NCBI GenBank assembly: GCA_011800155.1
Contig: CM022375.1
Coordinates: 372,001-436,000 of the forward strand
Length of the DNA: 64,000 bases
Direction of reading: 5' to 3'
From: Flammulina velutipes
Lineage: Eukaryota > Basidiomycota > Agaricomycetes > Agaricales > Physalacriaceae
Shown here: piece after piece, positions 1-9,976 of the stretch
How the letters are laid out: each line of letters begins with the position of its first letter
Position numbering within the stretch: the first letter of the stretch is position 1
Notes under the pieces: generated by a model
What the model saw: the letters and a program-made list of their open reading frames with translations, nothing else
Database searches by the model: none
What the model was told of the DNA's origin: nothing
Made by a program: the position numbers and the translations under genes

Positions 1-208
1 TGGTTGGTTCCAGTCGCGGGGACACAGGAGCCGACGAGACGGTGGTGACTGGTTCTGGCACCGGCGACGTCGCAGCAGGAGCTTCGTGTGCAGGCTCGGG
101 TGCAGGCGACACAGTAGTGGCAGGCTCGGGCGCAGGCGACATGGGCGGCTCGGTGGCTGGCGAGGTGATTGCAGCAGGTGTTGGGGCGGGCGAGGCAGGT
201 GCGGACAT
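1..208 (-). CDS. N-terminus of a Pro/Ala/Ser/Thr-rich protein, cut by the window edge
   Basis: The minus strand is open from an ATG at 208 to the window start. It reads a low-complexity protein beginning MSAPASPAPTPAA and continuing with imperfect SPAPEP / SPVPEP units. The opposite strand is also open (Gly/Ala/Asp-rich), because the DNA is a GC-rich tandem repeat of about 20-30 bp. I prefer the minus reading because it starts with a clean ATG and gives a Pro/Ala linker of a kind common at the start of fungal Gag or structural proteins. No domain is visible and the function is unknown. It could equally be a non-coding minisatellite. Confidence 0.3.
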   Translation of the reverse strand, partial: MSAPASPAPTPAAITSPATEPPMSPAPEPATTVSPAPEPAHEAPAATSPVPEPVTTVSSAPVSPRLEPT

Positions 209-721
209 GTTGGTTTACGACGTGGTGGTTGAAAAGAAAGAGGGTAACATTAAAGTCCCTCTTTCTCACACTACCGGGGTCCGGTCCGGTGTTTAATGGA
301 TCGCCCATCAAAACATCCGAGGCGAGTCAATATCTTCCCTTTTTGGATTGCTATTGATGCCCTGTTCTTGCCTTGTTCGCTTCCGACTGTCTCGGTCCCG
401 CTGAGTCCCTGAGCTCAATTCTTTCTTTCTTTTTACTAGCCTTATACAAGCCGACCCCTCCTTGTCTTCCAATGCTGTTATGCCTGGCAACCAGTCTTCT
501 ATTTGATTGGTTTTGGACGCGTCCTGTCACGTGATGCGTCACGTGTTCTCACCTGACTCGAGTCGATTTCCGATTTCCACCCGCTATGTTGGCGGGTGTT
601 CTGACTGCCCGCTATATAGGCGGCTGACGATAAATCTTAACAAAATTTAAAATTTTTGGCCTATATAACGCCTCTATATCCCCTACCAAGGAAAATAGAT
701 GGTGTCCGCACCATCTGTTCC
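209..721. other. Non-coding interval downstream of the gypsy integrase, with two short hairpins
   Basis: No gene is supported here. The stretch lies 3' of the minus-strand integrase frame. It holds a perfect 7-bp-stem hairpin at 578-598 (CACCCGC, loop 7, GCGGGTG) and an imperfect relative near 613-630, both of the type found throughout the retroelement, so the element probably extends at least to about 575. A pyrimidine tract at 418-434 would be a purine tract on the minus strand and could be a polypurine primer site. No copy of the LTR seen at 7794-8970 is recognisable here, so the 3' LTR is absent, strongly diverged or outside the window. Confidence 0.5.
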
Positions 722-2119
722 CTACGTAGTTTTATTTACCAAGTCGAGTACTCGCCCGACACTATCGCGGATCCTATGTAGCCTCTTGAAAAATACATCT
801 CCCAGTTGGTTTGGGTCCTTTCTCGAGTAGAAAGGGATCACCCTAAACTGGGCTATCTTATCTTTCAATATCGAGCCATCCAGTTCACACAGTACGTAGT
901 TTCCAGCCGTTGTTCGAGAAATAACAGCATATGGACCCATGAATCTTTCTTTGAACTTCGAATTTAATTCGTCTTCAATGCGCGTATTGCGCACCAGTAC
1001 TAGTTCACCTGTTTTGAACTTGTACTTTGGAATTCTATTTTTATGTTCATCCATGAATCTTTCTGCTGCTCTTTTCTTGGCTTCTGTTACACGCTGTTTC
1101 ATTTTCTTTACGTCTTCTTTGTGTTTTATCAACTGAGTTGCTCGATACGCTATCAAGTCGGAGTGTGAAATCAACGTATCTGGAATATCTACAAGCCAGG
1201 TAGCTTCTTCGATATCCAGTGGCAACACTGGTTCACATCCTGTTACTGCGTAAAACGGTGAATGACCCAAAGTCCTTTTAACCGTTATCCTTTCGGCCCA
1301 TAGTACTTCATGTAAGAAAGCGGGCCATTCCTCTGGATGGCCTTTGCATACTTTAAACAATGATTGTCTAATGTCCCAGTGCCCTCTTTCCACTTTTCCA
1401 TTGGCCTGTTTGTTGTAGGGAGTGATTAGAATCCCTTTAACACCATACTTGGCCTCGATATGGACCATTGCCTTCTTGATAGCGGGTCCGTTATCGGTGA
1501 CTATCTGCTTTATACAACCCCATCTACACAATATGTCTTCAAAAATCCAATCCCCTAAGGTCTCGGCATTCTCGTTGATTAACGCTCTGGCCTCTGGCCA
1601 TCCAGTCAATCCACATCGTGCTACTGTGACTGCATTATATCCTGAGTACTTCTTTCGAGCTCCAGTGCCGCCAGAAGTCGGCATTCTGAAGGTGTCAACA
1701 AACGCCGTTTCATAGATCCCTGGTGTTGGAGTTATGGTTGGTTCTTTGTGTATTTTCATCTTCTGTCTCTTCTGACAGAGTACACACGTTTTTACGAACC
1801 AATTGATGTCTGTATCCATCCCTGGCCACCAGAATCTTTTCCCGACAAGTTTGCGGACGGAAAATTGACCTTTGTGCCCATGCTTGTCGTGTATGACTTG
1901 TACCACTGGCAGTCTTTTGCCTAGTAGGAGGACTCTCCGGTGTTTCCCTTCTGCATTCTTTTTGTATAACTTGTCACCAGCTATGAAGAATTCCTTGTCA
2001 CTGAAGTCCCTAAGGGTTTGAAGTTGTCGATCCGCTAAGATAGCGGGTGTATAATTCTCATCTTTCAAGTAGGGTTCTACGTGTGGTAGTAAGGTTTCCC
2101 ATAGCTGCTCCCTAGCTGA
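722..2119 (-). pseudogene. Ty3/gypsy integrase domain, in frame with RT after one UGA
   Basis: This is the C-terminal part of Pol, which inserts the reverse-transcribed element into host DNA. From a leucine codon at 2068 about 448 residues are open. The zinc-binding HHCC module is visible (H60, H63 or H65, C95, C98), then the DDE core with D125 (AFVDTF), D192 (VTDNGP) and E227 (NGKVERGHW), giving D-34-E spacing. A GPY/F-like segment (RFMGPYAVISRTTAGNY) lies near residue 380. No chromodomain is obvious. The frame is the same as that of the upstream RT/RNase H frame. The only break is a TGA at 2122-2120, followed by 17 open codons, so the damage is one nonsense mutation or a readthrough site. 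Confidence 0.9.
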
Positions 2120-4600
2120 TCATTCTAGTTCAGGGAACTCGTCGATAGCTACCCATTTTTCTAAGTCCTCCACTGCCATAGCGGCTAGTTGAGTGACTCT
2201 GTACTCTTCCTCGACTTCTGTCGGGGTTTCTTCTACTAAGTCCTCCTGGTTCTCATCTGGTTTGCTAACTTCGAAGAGATATCCAGTCCTAGTGTCTATA
2301 TTGTCTTTGAAGTCTTCGAAGGGTAGAGGTTTGTCTTCCTCCGCTAAGTTAGCGGGTTCCTCATATTCGAAGGTCGATAGCTCTTCTTCGTACTCGTCCC
2401 CTGGTGGACTTGGAATGATCACATCGTTTGGCGATGCTACCCTTCTACTGAGTCCATCTGGGCCATGTACTTTCCCAGGTACGTGTACTAGGGTGAAGTG
2501 GAACATCAAGATTTCTTCTGCCCAGCGTTGTAGATTCCCATTGGTTAGAGAGTCTATGTTGGACAACATTCCTTTGATGTACTTTGCATCGACTTCAATC
2601 TTCAATTTCCTACATCCAAGTAAATAATACTTGCAAGCCATTAACGCACGGTGCAGACCAAATAACTCCCGCTTTGATTGCGAGTACCTGGCTTCCCGCT
2701 CGTCCAAGGTTATAGATAAGAACTTAGCAAAATAGCGTTTCTTAGGGTCTTCTGGATCCTCTTGGGACAGATAAAACCCAACCGCCATGTAAGAGGTATC
2801 GACCGACAAGATAACGGGTGTTGGCCAATCATAATTCAGTGGTTTCAACATGGGGCTTGTTTCCAACGCTCTTTTGAGTGCATCCATTGACGCTTGTTCT
2901 TCCTCTCCCCAGACGAATGGTACTCCATCCCTGGTGAGTCTAGTCATTGCCAATGCTTTCTTTGAATAATCCTTGACAAAAGTTCGAAATACTCCCGCTG
3001 TCCCGAGAAATGAGCGGACATCTCTAAGACATTCGCACGGCAACCAGTCTGAGATGACTTTTACTCTATCTTCAGCTGGTTTCCGTCCTTCATAACAACA
3101 AGTGTGTCCGACTACTACTGTTTCATTGGCACAGATGATTGCTTTGTGTCCTGAGAAAGTTCCCCCCGAGTATTTCATTCTTTGTATAATTCTATTCATA
3201 TTCACCATGTGTTCCCATACAAAACGGCGAATTCCTGGGTTTTCTGGAATGGTTTCGAAGTTCCCTTCCTTGTCCTGATACCTAGTGGCGGGTCCTCTTA
3301 CAGGAACGTCGTCAATATAGGGCCGCGTATATGTCGGGATTTCATCTTTGAGAATATGAGTGACATCCTCATGGAATATTGGGACTGAATTCGTCCATCC
3401 CATAGGTAATGTCTTCAATCGCAAAGCCCCATAGGGTGTTGAGAAGGTAGTCATGTCTCTAGATTTTTCTGACAAGTGGCGCTCATCATACCCTACATAC
3501 AAGTCCAAAGTCCCTCCACAGGCTCTTCCTGCGAATGCCTCCGCTAACTCTTCGGTAGCGGGTGGTAGACCAGAATGCGCTATGGTGACGGCATTTAGCG
3601 GCTCCAAACTATGTACTAGTCGGAGTTTCTTGCCGTCTTTCTTGACCACGCAAAACCATCTCGAGCGATATGAGGAGTTCGAAGGCTCATATACGCCTGA
3701 GTCTAGCTTATTTTTGATGATAGTGCAGACTTCATTAAAAATCCCTGGCGGGATTTTAATGTTCTTCAATACCCATGGTACATGTGGTATTACTGGCATA
3801 TCTACAGGTGGAAAGAAGTCCTCTCGAAACCTTCCTTTCTCTGTCTCTTCCCAGGCAAAGCCTTGGTTCTGTTTACACATCAAGTCGTCAATCAAGTTCC
3901 TTTCCTGAGGCCACAGAAAATCCCCGACATGGTCTCTCTGGACTTGTTCACGTCGTTCTTCTGTGTATCTTCCTGTCGGAGTGAAGCTTGGCGGGTTGGG
4001 ATTTAACTCCAACATGCCTTCAAGTGGATCCCCGACAATATTGCGGATGATCCTGAACTCCTCGGGTAAGGTTCCCAGGTGAGGTTTGACTTTCAATGCG
4101 ACTGGTTTGTATTTCTTAGTGGCTAAGACCTGTCTGGGTGTTGATTCCCGTTTTCTCGAGTCTAAATACTCTTGCTGTGAGAGAGTGAGTTCCTTCTGTG
4201 GAATACTAACTGTCAAGTGCTGAAGTATTTTCTCAAGTCCTCGAGGGACGGAGTCGAACAAGTTCACCGTTACTGGCTGATATTGTTCGACCTCCTCTAA
4301 AGTCCAATCTGAGTCTAGTCGGACTTGTGGTAACAAGACCCGACTTCCTGGCGGGTGGTCCGAAGTGGACATACCCGATGCTGTTCCATAACGGAACCCG
4401 TTCCGCAATACTTTAGCGGCCTTGTTAACACCATCGGAGGATTGTGACAAGTACAAGCTGGTTAATGCTTGACTATCAAACGTCTGACGGGATTTTTCTG
4501 GCACAAAGGTGCGCTCGATCTGTATTTCACCATTCTCTGCTTGTCCAACTACTAGAGCCACCTCTCCTTGATCGTCGATCAATTCCTCGAGTGCTCCGGA
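2120..4600 (-). pseudogene. Ty3/gypsy reverse transcriptase and RNase H domains
   Basis: About 820 residues are open on the minus strand with no ATG at the start (the first codon is TTG), as expected for a domain inside a polyprotein. The RT catalytic box is PYIDDVPV, with the upstream LPMGWTNSVPIF and downstream VRSFLGTAGVFRTF blocks typical of gypsy elements. RNase H follows with acidic residues in VDTSYMAVGFYL, ELFGLHRAL and VDAKYIKGML. The tail is acidic and Glu-rich before the UGA at 2122-2120. The protease frame overlaps the start in another frame around a run of T residues (GGTTTTTCC on the minus strand). This is either a slippery frameshift site or a simple indel. Confidence 0.93.
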
Positions 4601-5400
4601 AAAACCGGTCCGGTGCCAGGTTGTTGTTGGTAGCGGGGCATTTGCCCCCGCTTGTATGTCGGGAGGGTAAGTCGTTTTCCATTACTAGGATCAGTAATGG
4701 TAGCAACTACTCCTCCATCGCGCAGTACGGATGTATTAATACTAGATACTACATCGAAGGGTCTTCCCAGTAGTACTTCATACGCTGGATCCCTAATGAT
4801 GTGTACTTGTAGGAAATATACGATTCCCCCGAAGTCGAATGCCAAGTTCCTTGCCAGTCCCACTGTCTTGGTCTGACCTTTGTCTGCACTTTCCATAGTG
4901 ATGGAAAAGGATGGATCGAAAGGTACGCCTAACTCCAACGCGGCCTTAAGTGACATAGACACTATTTGCGACCCGCTATCTAGGAGGCTCTCTTTCTTTC
5001 CTGCCCCGCCAATTGTTGGCCAGAGAGTTCTGAGATCAGCACTTTCGGACGCAACATTGGTGTGTGGCATCTGATACGGACCCGTGTAGCCAGTATGATT
5101 AAACAGTTGCTCGACTAAGTCGTGCACTACTACAGACCCTAGGGGTAACTGGGTTGTATCTTGTAGATTTACTGAGTAATATCGTGGGTCTTCACTTTGG
5201 TGATACTCCGCTTCCATAGCGGGCCCGCTGCCTGAGTCTAATTCAGACATTTGTTGAATGTTAACTTTAACATTCTTTGCTTTGAGATTCTCTAGCAAAT
5301 CCTTCTGCCAGGCTTCGTTCGTGGCAAGAAGTTCCTCTGGAAGGAGTGTCTTCCAAAGGGATCTCCAACCAGGGTTTCTGAGTAGGAGGTCCTTGAGCTT
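4579..5400 (-). pseudogene. Ty3/gypsy aspartic protease region
   Basis: The minus frame carries one retroviral-type aspartic protease half-site, LLDSGSQIVSM (catalytic D107 counted from the first codon at 5298), followed by the flap-like and second conserved blocks AYEVLLGRPFDVVSSI and the ITDPSNGKRLTLPT stretch common in basidiomycete gypsy elements. It acts as a dimer to process Gag-Pol. It ends at a TGA at 4579 in a different frame from RT, with about 20 bp of overlap. The frame is also open upstream of 5298, in the segment containing WKTLLPEELLATNEAWQ, so the true domain boundary is earlier. Confidence 0.85.
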
Positions 5401-7670
5401 CGAAATGCGCTGATAGCTTTTGTGCTTTTCCTGCTCCTTTGGAGTACTGTTCTCTTCCTTTGGGGGAGCATTCTCTGCTTCCTCTACAGAAACCGCCGGA
5501 TAGCGGCCTCTGTCCGTTTCTTAGCGGGACCCGCTTCGATAGTGGGCTCCGGTCCTTCCAACACTTCTTCCAATAGATCACTCAGTTCTGGCTCTTCCTC
5601 TTCAGGAGGTGCGACGAACTGAACTTTCTTAGGTCTACTAGGCAACACTACTTCTACTCTAAGCCCCTTCGTGGGGCCGGGCTTTATCGGGTTTTCTTTG
5701 GGTATATTGGGTATAACTGGTTCTCTTTCCTTAGCAGTATGGCTTCGAGTACTACGAATAGTATTCTGGCTCTCAGGAGGGGCAGTTCTCTTAAGTAGTA
5801 ACTCAGAGGAACCCCCGTCCGTCCTCGAGCCTAATCGAAACCCTCCTGCAAGTAGGCGGGGTCGATCATCTGCTGTTGAAGGAAAACCGTCCGATCTATC
5901 TGTTCAGTCGGAGGAAAGAAGTCTTCCTGAAAAAGCCCTTCGTAGTTTTGTGCGCTAGCGGGTGGGTTGGGACCATGTTCTCTAATGTACTTAAGTACTT
6001 GTTCCATTGGAGACATGCCATCTTTACGCTTGCTTAGCGAAATTCCATCGGCTGTGAAGTACCAATTGGAGTTTCCTGGTTTATATATCCAGCCTTCTTT
6101 CTCCAACTTGTTCTTCTCAGGGCATTCCGTGAGGAAATGCCCATGTTCGTCGCAGAAATAACATTTCCCGCTAAGGGAGCGGGCACGTGACGGGTTAAAG
6201 TTCGCCGGGACAGGAAGTATTCCTTTTGGCATAGGCTGTATTGGAGGTCTAGGGGCTTGGTACGACGTGTTTTGTTGCACATAGTTCCCCATATGTTCAG
6301 TAGGGTAACTCTGCATTTGTATTTGTCGAGTTCCCATCCTATCCATCATAGCCATTAACCTGCGGGATTCTTCCTGTCGGACTTTCTCTAACTCTCTCAT
6401 CTCGTCCTGTCGAGCCTTCTCGATGGCCTTGAGTGTATCTGCCAACGAGTTGATGCTGGCAACTTGGTCATGCATATCTTCGATCTTGACCCGCGTTGTT
6501 GACGGGGAAATGAGTTCCCGCTCGTACGTGTTCCCTGTTCTCATTGGGGCACCACCGAACGTTTCTATTTCCTCTAAGTACTTTTCTGCGACTTTAATGA
6601 CTTCGCCTAGAGTCCACCGCTGTCCCAGCGGTCTATTTGGGGGACAGGGATCGCTCGTAAATCATTGTAGATCGCCGCCCAAGCGGGTCCCACAAAGCAC
6701 TGCTGGACTAGATCGAGTACCGATTTCTGAGTGACATCTCCAATATCGATTAGATATTGAAGTTTGTGCACGACTTCTCGGCGGAACTCCATCATTCTAT
6801 CCTTTGAGCCTATGGGACGCGCCTTGTAGTGCGTCAAAAGTTCTTCGACCTCTCGCATGGTATATTCTTGATCTTGCTCACCCTTATTGTATAGCTTAAG
6901 GATGGCCTTTTTGTATGCTAACCAGTCACCCGCCGAGTATTCGGGTAGGGCGACCCACTGTCTCCGTATGTCATATCTACATAGACTCCTGCAATTTCGA
7001 TCTGAACTTGAGGGTTGGTTACGCGGTTTACTGAGTAGATCCATTCCAGTCCCATGAAGTATTCTCTGATTCCCCCGTCTCTGAAGCGGGGGGCATCTTT
7101 ACTTCCAGGCGCCGGTAGTTTCTTGCCCGCAATTTCCGCTTGTGTTTGCGCACTAAGTTGGTTCACGAAATTGTTAACGGGAGCTAGGTTTGGCTGTCCA
7201 GCAGCTTGGCCCGCGTTCCCTCCTGCGTTGTTGTTTTCCTGATCTGCCATTGGGAATAGAGGTTGTCCTAAAGGTACAGCCTGTCTAAATTTCTCAAATA
7301 GCGGGTGGACTTGATCGAGATCAAATCGGTCTGCAAACGGACTAAGTTCGTTTGGTGAAGGGGTGTGAGGTCTTCGGGGTATTGGACTTGGTAAAAGTCT
7401 TGGAAGACGACTCGAAAGCGGGACTGTGGATAATATAAATCCGGGGGGATAGGCTGGCTCCGACACTAAGTCGGGTGGTAGCTTTTTAGGCTTTTTGTTT
7501 GGCGGACGCGGTCTGCGTTCGTCTGGATATCCGTTGAATAGATTGCCTGGTTTAGGACGATTTTCGCGTAGATTCCTTACAACTGGAGCACCTGAGTTTT
7601 CACCCAAGTTCGCTCTACGGTTGTTTTGTTGTTCTAAAGCTGAGCTTTGACTAGTTGGCGTCTCCGACAA
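5401..7670 (-). pseudogene. Ty3/gypsy gag (capsid and nucleocapsid), split over several frames
   Basis: Translation can start at an ATG at 7670 with a Pro-rich N-terminus. Capsid-like sequence (GIREYFMGLEWIY, then the YSAGDWLAYKKAILKLY block) crosses a frame change near 6980-7040. The second frame stops at 6607, directly after the perfect hairpin at 6616-6632. A third frame begins there (LGEVIKVAEKYLEEIE) and continues through a coiled Glu/Arg-rich stretch to a CCHC zinc knuckle, CYFCDEHGHFLTEC (C-x2-C-x4-H-x4-C), near 6140-6180. That is the nucleocapsid RNA-binding motif. The frame ends at 5831. From there to 5400 only broken, Glu-rich and basic linker sequence is seen. Confidence 0.85.
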
Positions 7671-7770
7671 CTTAGCGGTTGGCTTGGCTTTTGGGGCTAT
7701 TTTGGATTGGGTGTAGAAATAACTTGTTAACTCTTGTTTTACGAAGAATCGACTAAGTCAAATTTATCAC

Positions 7771-7788
7771 CCCTCGCGGTGGGCTCCA
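7771..7788 (-). promoter_or_regulatory. Candidate primer-binding site of the gypsy element
   Basis: On the minus strand the sequence TGGAGCCCACCGCGAGGG lies 5 bp downstream of the CA that ends the LTR at 7794. Retroelement primer sites start with TGG, matching the CCA end of a tRNA, at this place. I cannot name the tRNA. The site supports 7794 as the inner border of the 5' LTR. Confidence 0.55.
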
Positions 7789-8481
7789 AAATATGATGTG
7801 CAGTGCAAAAGGACACCACCAAATCACACACACACACACACACTAACAAGTAGGCGTGGAAATGCAAGTCCGCTTCAATAGCGGGTCTGCCTTTAATTGT
7901 TTAGAGTTCGATGAACTGGTCTTTGGGGTTTCGGGAAGGTATGGGGGTTCGATTGCAATGGTTCAAAATGTATAACAAGTTCGAGGGGTAACAGGGATCT
8001 GATCTTTAGTTGAAAACTAGAGGCCAACAAGAGTCACAGGCCGATTGGGATGCGTGAGGCAGACTTAATAAAGCTCCAACCGGTCCGTCAATCTTCAACC
8101 ACGCTAAGAGGTCTGCGTCCAGATACCCTGGTATCTATCTAGTGCTCTAAGACTCAACGGACTCTGTCCGCGGCTTAAAACGATAGCTTAGCTGCAGTCT
8201 AAACCACACTCAACGGGGACTGAGTTTTCCAATCAGATTCTTTCAAGTGGTTAGATGACTGTTCTGAGACAGCGCCGGGAACGTCGATGGCACAGGCAAT
8301 GGCTAAACTTCAATTACTCAAAGTAGCTCCAATGGCTCTAAGTTCCTTTTGCTTTCAGATTCAAAGTCACCTATGTGACAGAACTTCTATTCAATCCTAT
8401 CGAGCTAACCGACGGTAAATACTGCTTTGTGGGCTGCGTCTACTGGGGGTCTAAGCTCCTTTACAGTATGCTAACGAGCGT

Positions 8482-8489
8482 ATTATATA
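8482..8489 (-). promoter_or_regulatory. TATA box in LTR copy A
   Basis: TATATAAT on the minus strand, placed in the middle of the LTR so that transcription would run leftward into gag. The same box occurs in the opposite arm. The promoter role is inferred from position and sequence only. Confidence 0.45.
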
Positions 8490-8520
8490 GGTATTTCTAA
8501 AGAGCGTGACTAAAGCTGGT

Positions 8521-8850
8521 TTACTGTATTTTACCCGCCACAGGAGCGGCCGCCACGTTGGCGGGCCCCGTGAACCTCGTTGTGCCCTGGGCCATATGGC
8601 CTTCATCATTCTTAGCCAGGTATTTGTCCTGGATGCACCCAATGAGGAGTGGCGTACCGCGCGGGTACACAGCTCCTGAGTGATCCAAGGTCAGCTGGCA
8701 TGCCTGTTCCATGTGTATCTCTCCATTCTTAGGCGATCCGCGCGGGCCTTCAATTAGCACCCGCATGGTCCCTGTTGCCTTGTGTTTTTCCTCTCTTGAT
8801 AGAGAGACCTTATTTCCAATAATGCCCCGCCCAGGAATCGGGCCCGTCAT
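8521..8850 (-). CDS. 109-codon ORF inside LTR copy A
   Basis: An ATG-initiated frame of 109 codons (starting MTGPIPGRGIIGNKVS, ending VAGKIQ) lies in the U3-like part of the LTR, upstream of the TATA box. The identical protein is encoded in the other arm. It matches no family I recognise. The perfect preservation may only reflect how recently the two LTR arms separated, so coding status is doubtful. Confidence 0.25.
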   Translation of the reverse strand: MTGPIPGRGIIGNKVSLSREEKHKATGTMRVLIEGPRGSPKNGEIHMEQACQLTLDHSGAVYPRGTPLLIGCIQDKYLAKNDEGHMAQGTTRFTGPANVAAAPVAGKIQ

Positions 8851-8970
8851 GCTGGCGGCTCAACTCCTAGGTGGGTCCTACAGTGCCTCTGGCGCTTCAT
8901 ATCCAGAGCCCGAATGCTATCCAACAGAGGGACTTGGGTTTCTGTGCTCGATCTGGGAGATCTGCCCGAT

Positions 8971-9487
8971 CTGGATTATATTGATGAGATCCAGGGAGTC
9001 AGAGCGTGATCCAGGAATAAGGTTTACTTCCCCTGAGATCATGACTCATGACGCAACATGCCTTTGATGGATTCGATGGTCGATCTCCGTCCTCTGCGTT
9101 TTGGTGGCTAAGTCCGTCCAAGTGTGGCGGGTGGTTCGTGAACTGTCCTTGGAAGAGTGGGATCCTTATTTCTAAGTACCCGACACAATGGCGGGTGCAA
9201 GACTGAGTACTGGTTTTATTGATCGACCTAAGTCGAGTTACTTGTATTGTAGTTTTAGGTTCCTCCCGCTTCGAGAGCGGGGTCAATTGCCTGGCTGAAC
9301 CAGTGCATGACTTCAAGGTTCCAAGGATGAGTCCCAGTAACAAGGACCTTCTCCGTACTGCTAGCCTGGTGTGGGGTGGTATATTCCGTCCATAATGCCT
9401 TCTTCCTATGTCCATTCTGCCTGGTTTGCCTTGTACAAAATCGCAAAATATGGGGTCTTTGCCCATCCAAATATTACAAGGCGTATC
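8971..9487. other. Spacer of the LTR palindrome
   Basis: This is the 517 bp between the two arms. No clear gene is present. Some minus-strand codons are open (8999-9544) but they cross the arm boundary and have no family resemblance. It carries a perfect CCCGCT-TCGAG-AGCGGG hairpin at 9265-9281 and an imperfect one at 9180-9197, the same words as in the retroelement, so at least part of the spacer is likely LTR or element sequence that one of the two copies has lost. Confidence 0.5.
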
Positions 9488-9607
9488 ATCGGGCAGATCT
9501 CCCAGATCGAGCACAGAAACCCAAGTCCCTCTGTTGGATAGCATTCGGGCTCTGGATATGAAGCGCCAGAGGCACTGTAGGACCCACCTAGGAGTTGAGC
9601 CGCCAGC

Positions 9608-9937
9608 ATGACGGGCCCGATTCCTGGGCGGGGCATTATTGGAAATAAGGTCTCTCTATCAAGAGAGGAAAAACACAAGGCAACAGGGACCATGCGGGTG
9701 CTAATTGAAGGCCCGCGCGGATCGCCTAAGAATGGAGAGATACACATGGAACAGGCATGCCAGCTGACCTTGGATCACTCAGGAGCTGTGTACCCGCGCG
9801 GTACGCCACTCCTCATTGGGTGCATCCAGGACAAATACCTGGCTAAGAATGATGAAGGCCATATGGCCCAGGGCACAACGAGGTTCACGGGGCCCGCCAA
9901 CGTGGCGGCCGCTCCTGTGGCGGGTAAAATACAGTAA
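9608..9937 (+). CDS. 109-codon ORF inside LTR copy B
   Basis: Mirror copy of the frame at 8850-8521, with the same 109-residue translation. It lies about 30 bp upstream of the copy B TATA box at 9969. Same reservations: unknown family, possibly fortuitous. Confidence 0.25.
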   Translation: MTGPIPGRGIIGNKVSLSREEKHKATGTMRVLIEGPRGSPKNGEIHMEQACQLTLDHSGAVYPRGTPLLIGCIQDKYLAKNDEGHMAQGTTRFTGPANVAAAPVAGKIQ

Positions 9938-9968
9938 ACCAGCTTTAGTCACGCTCTTTAGAAATACC

Positions 9969-9976
9969 TATATAAT
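9969..9976 (+). promoter_or_regulatory. TATA box in LTR copy B
   Basis: TATATAAT on the plus strand, mirror of the box in copy A. It would drive transcription rightward, out of the solo LTR into the flank at 10661. Confidence 0.4.

Larger units (their letters stand above)
575..8970 (-). mobile_element. Ty3/gypsy LTR retrotransposon, minus strand, lightly degraded
   Basis: Read on the minus strand the order is 5' LTR (8970-7794), primer-binding site, gag (7670 to about 5831), protease, reverse transcriptase/RNase H, integrase (ending at 722). Integrase after RNase H is the Ty3/gypsy (Metaviridae) order, as against Ty1/copia. All catalytic motifs are present, but gag is split over three frames, protease and RT are in different frames, and a single UGA separates RNase H from integrase. 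The copy is therefore probably inactive but young. The outer (5') end of the LTR is not defined, because the LTR runs into a palindrome with a second inverted LTR. Confidence 0.9.
7794..8970 (-). repeat. LTR copy A (5' LTR of the gypsy element), left arm of the palindrome
   Basis: The copy ends in ...CATCA when read on the minus strand (TGATG at 7794 on the plus strand), followed by the primer site. It contains a TATATAAT box (minus, 8482-8489), a (CA)n tract at about 7825-7842, a hairpin at 7870-7884 and nested palindromes at 8527-8556. Identity with LTR copy B stops sharply at 8970, so this is where either copy A or copy B is truncated. Confidence 0.7.

Noticed and set aside
42..296. Plus-strand Gly/Ala/Asp-rich ORF
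   Set aside because: It is the complement of a GC-rich minisatellite. The minus strand gives a more ordinary Pro/Ala-rich N-terminus with an ATG.
1..721. A 3' LTR for the gypsy element
   Set aside because: No segment here matches the LTR at 7794-8970. The TATATA words at about 613 and 660 lie in hairpin or AT-rich sequence and in the wrong context.
2984..3014. CCGCT...AGCGG pair in the RT region as a member of the hairpin family
   Set aside because: It encodes the conserved VRSFLGTAG block of RT, so the match probably follows from the protein sequence. It was left out of the hairpin list.
2193..3984. Several plus-strand frames opposite pol
   Set aside because: They are antisense shadows of RT and integrase, without family motifs.
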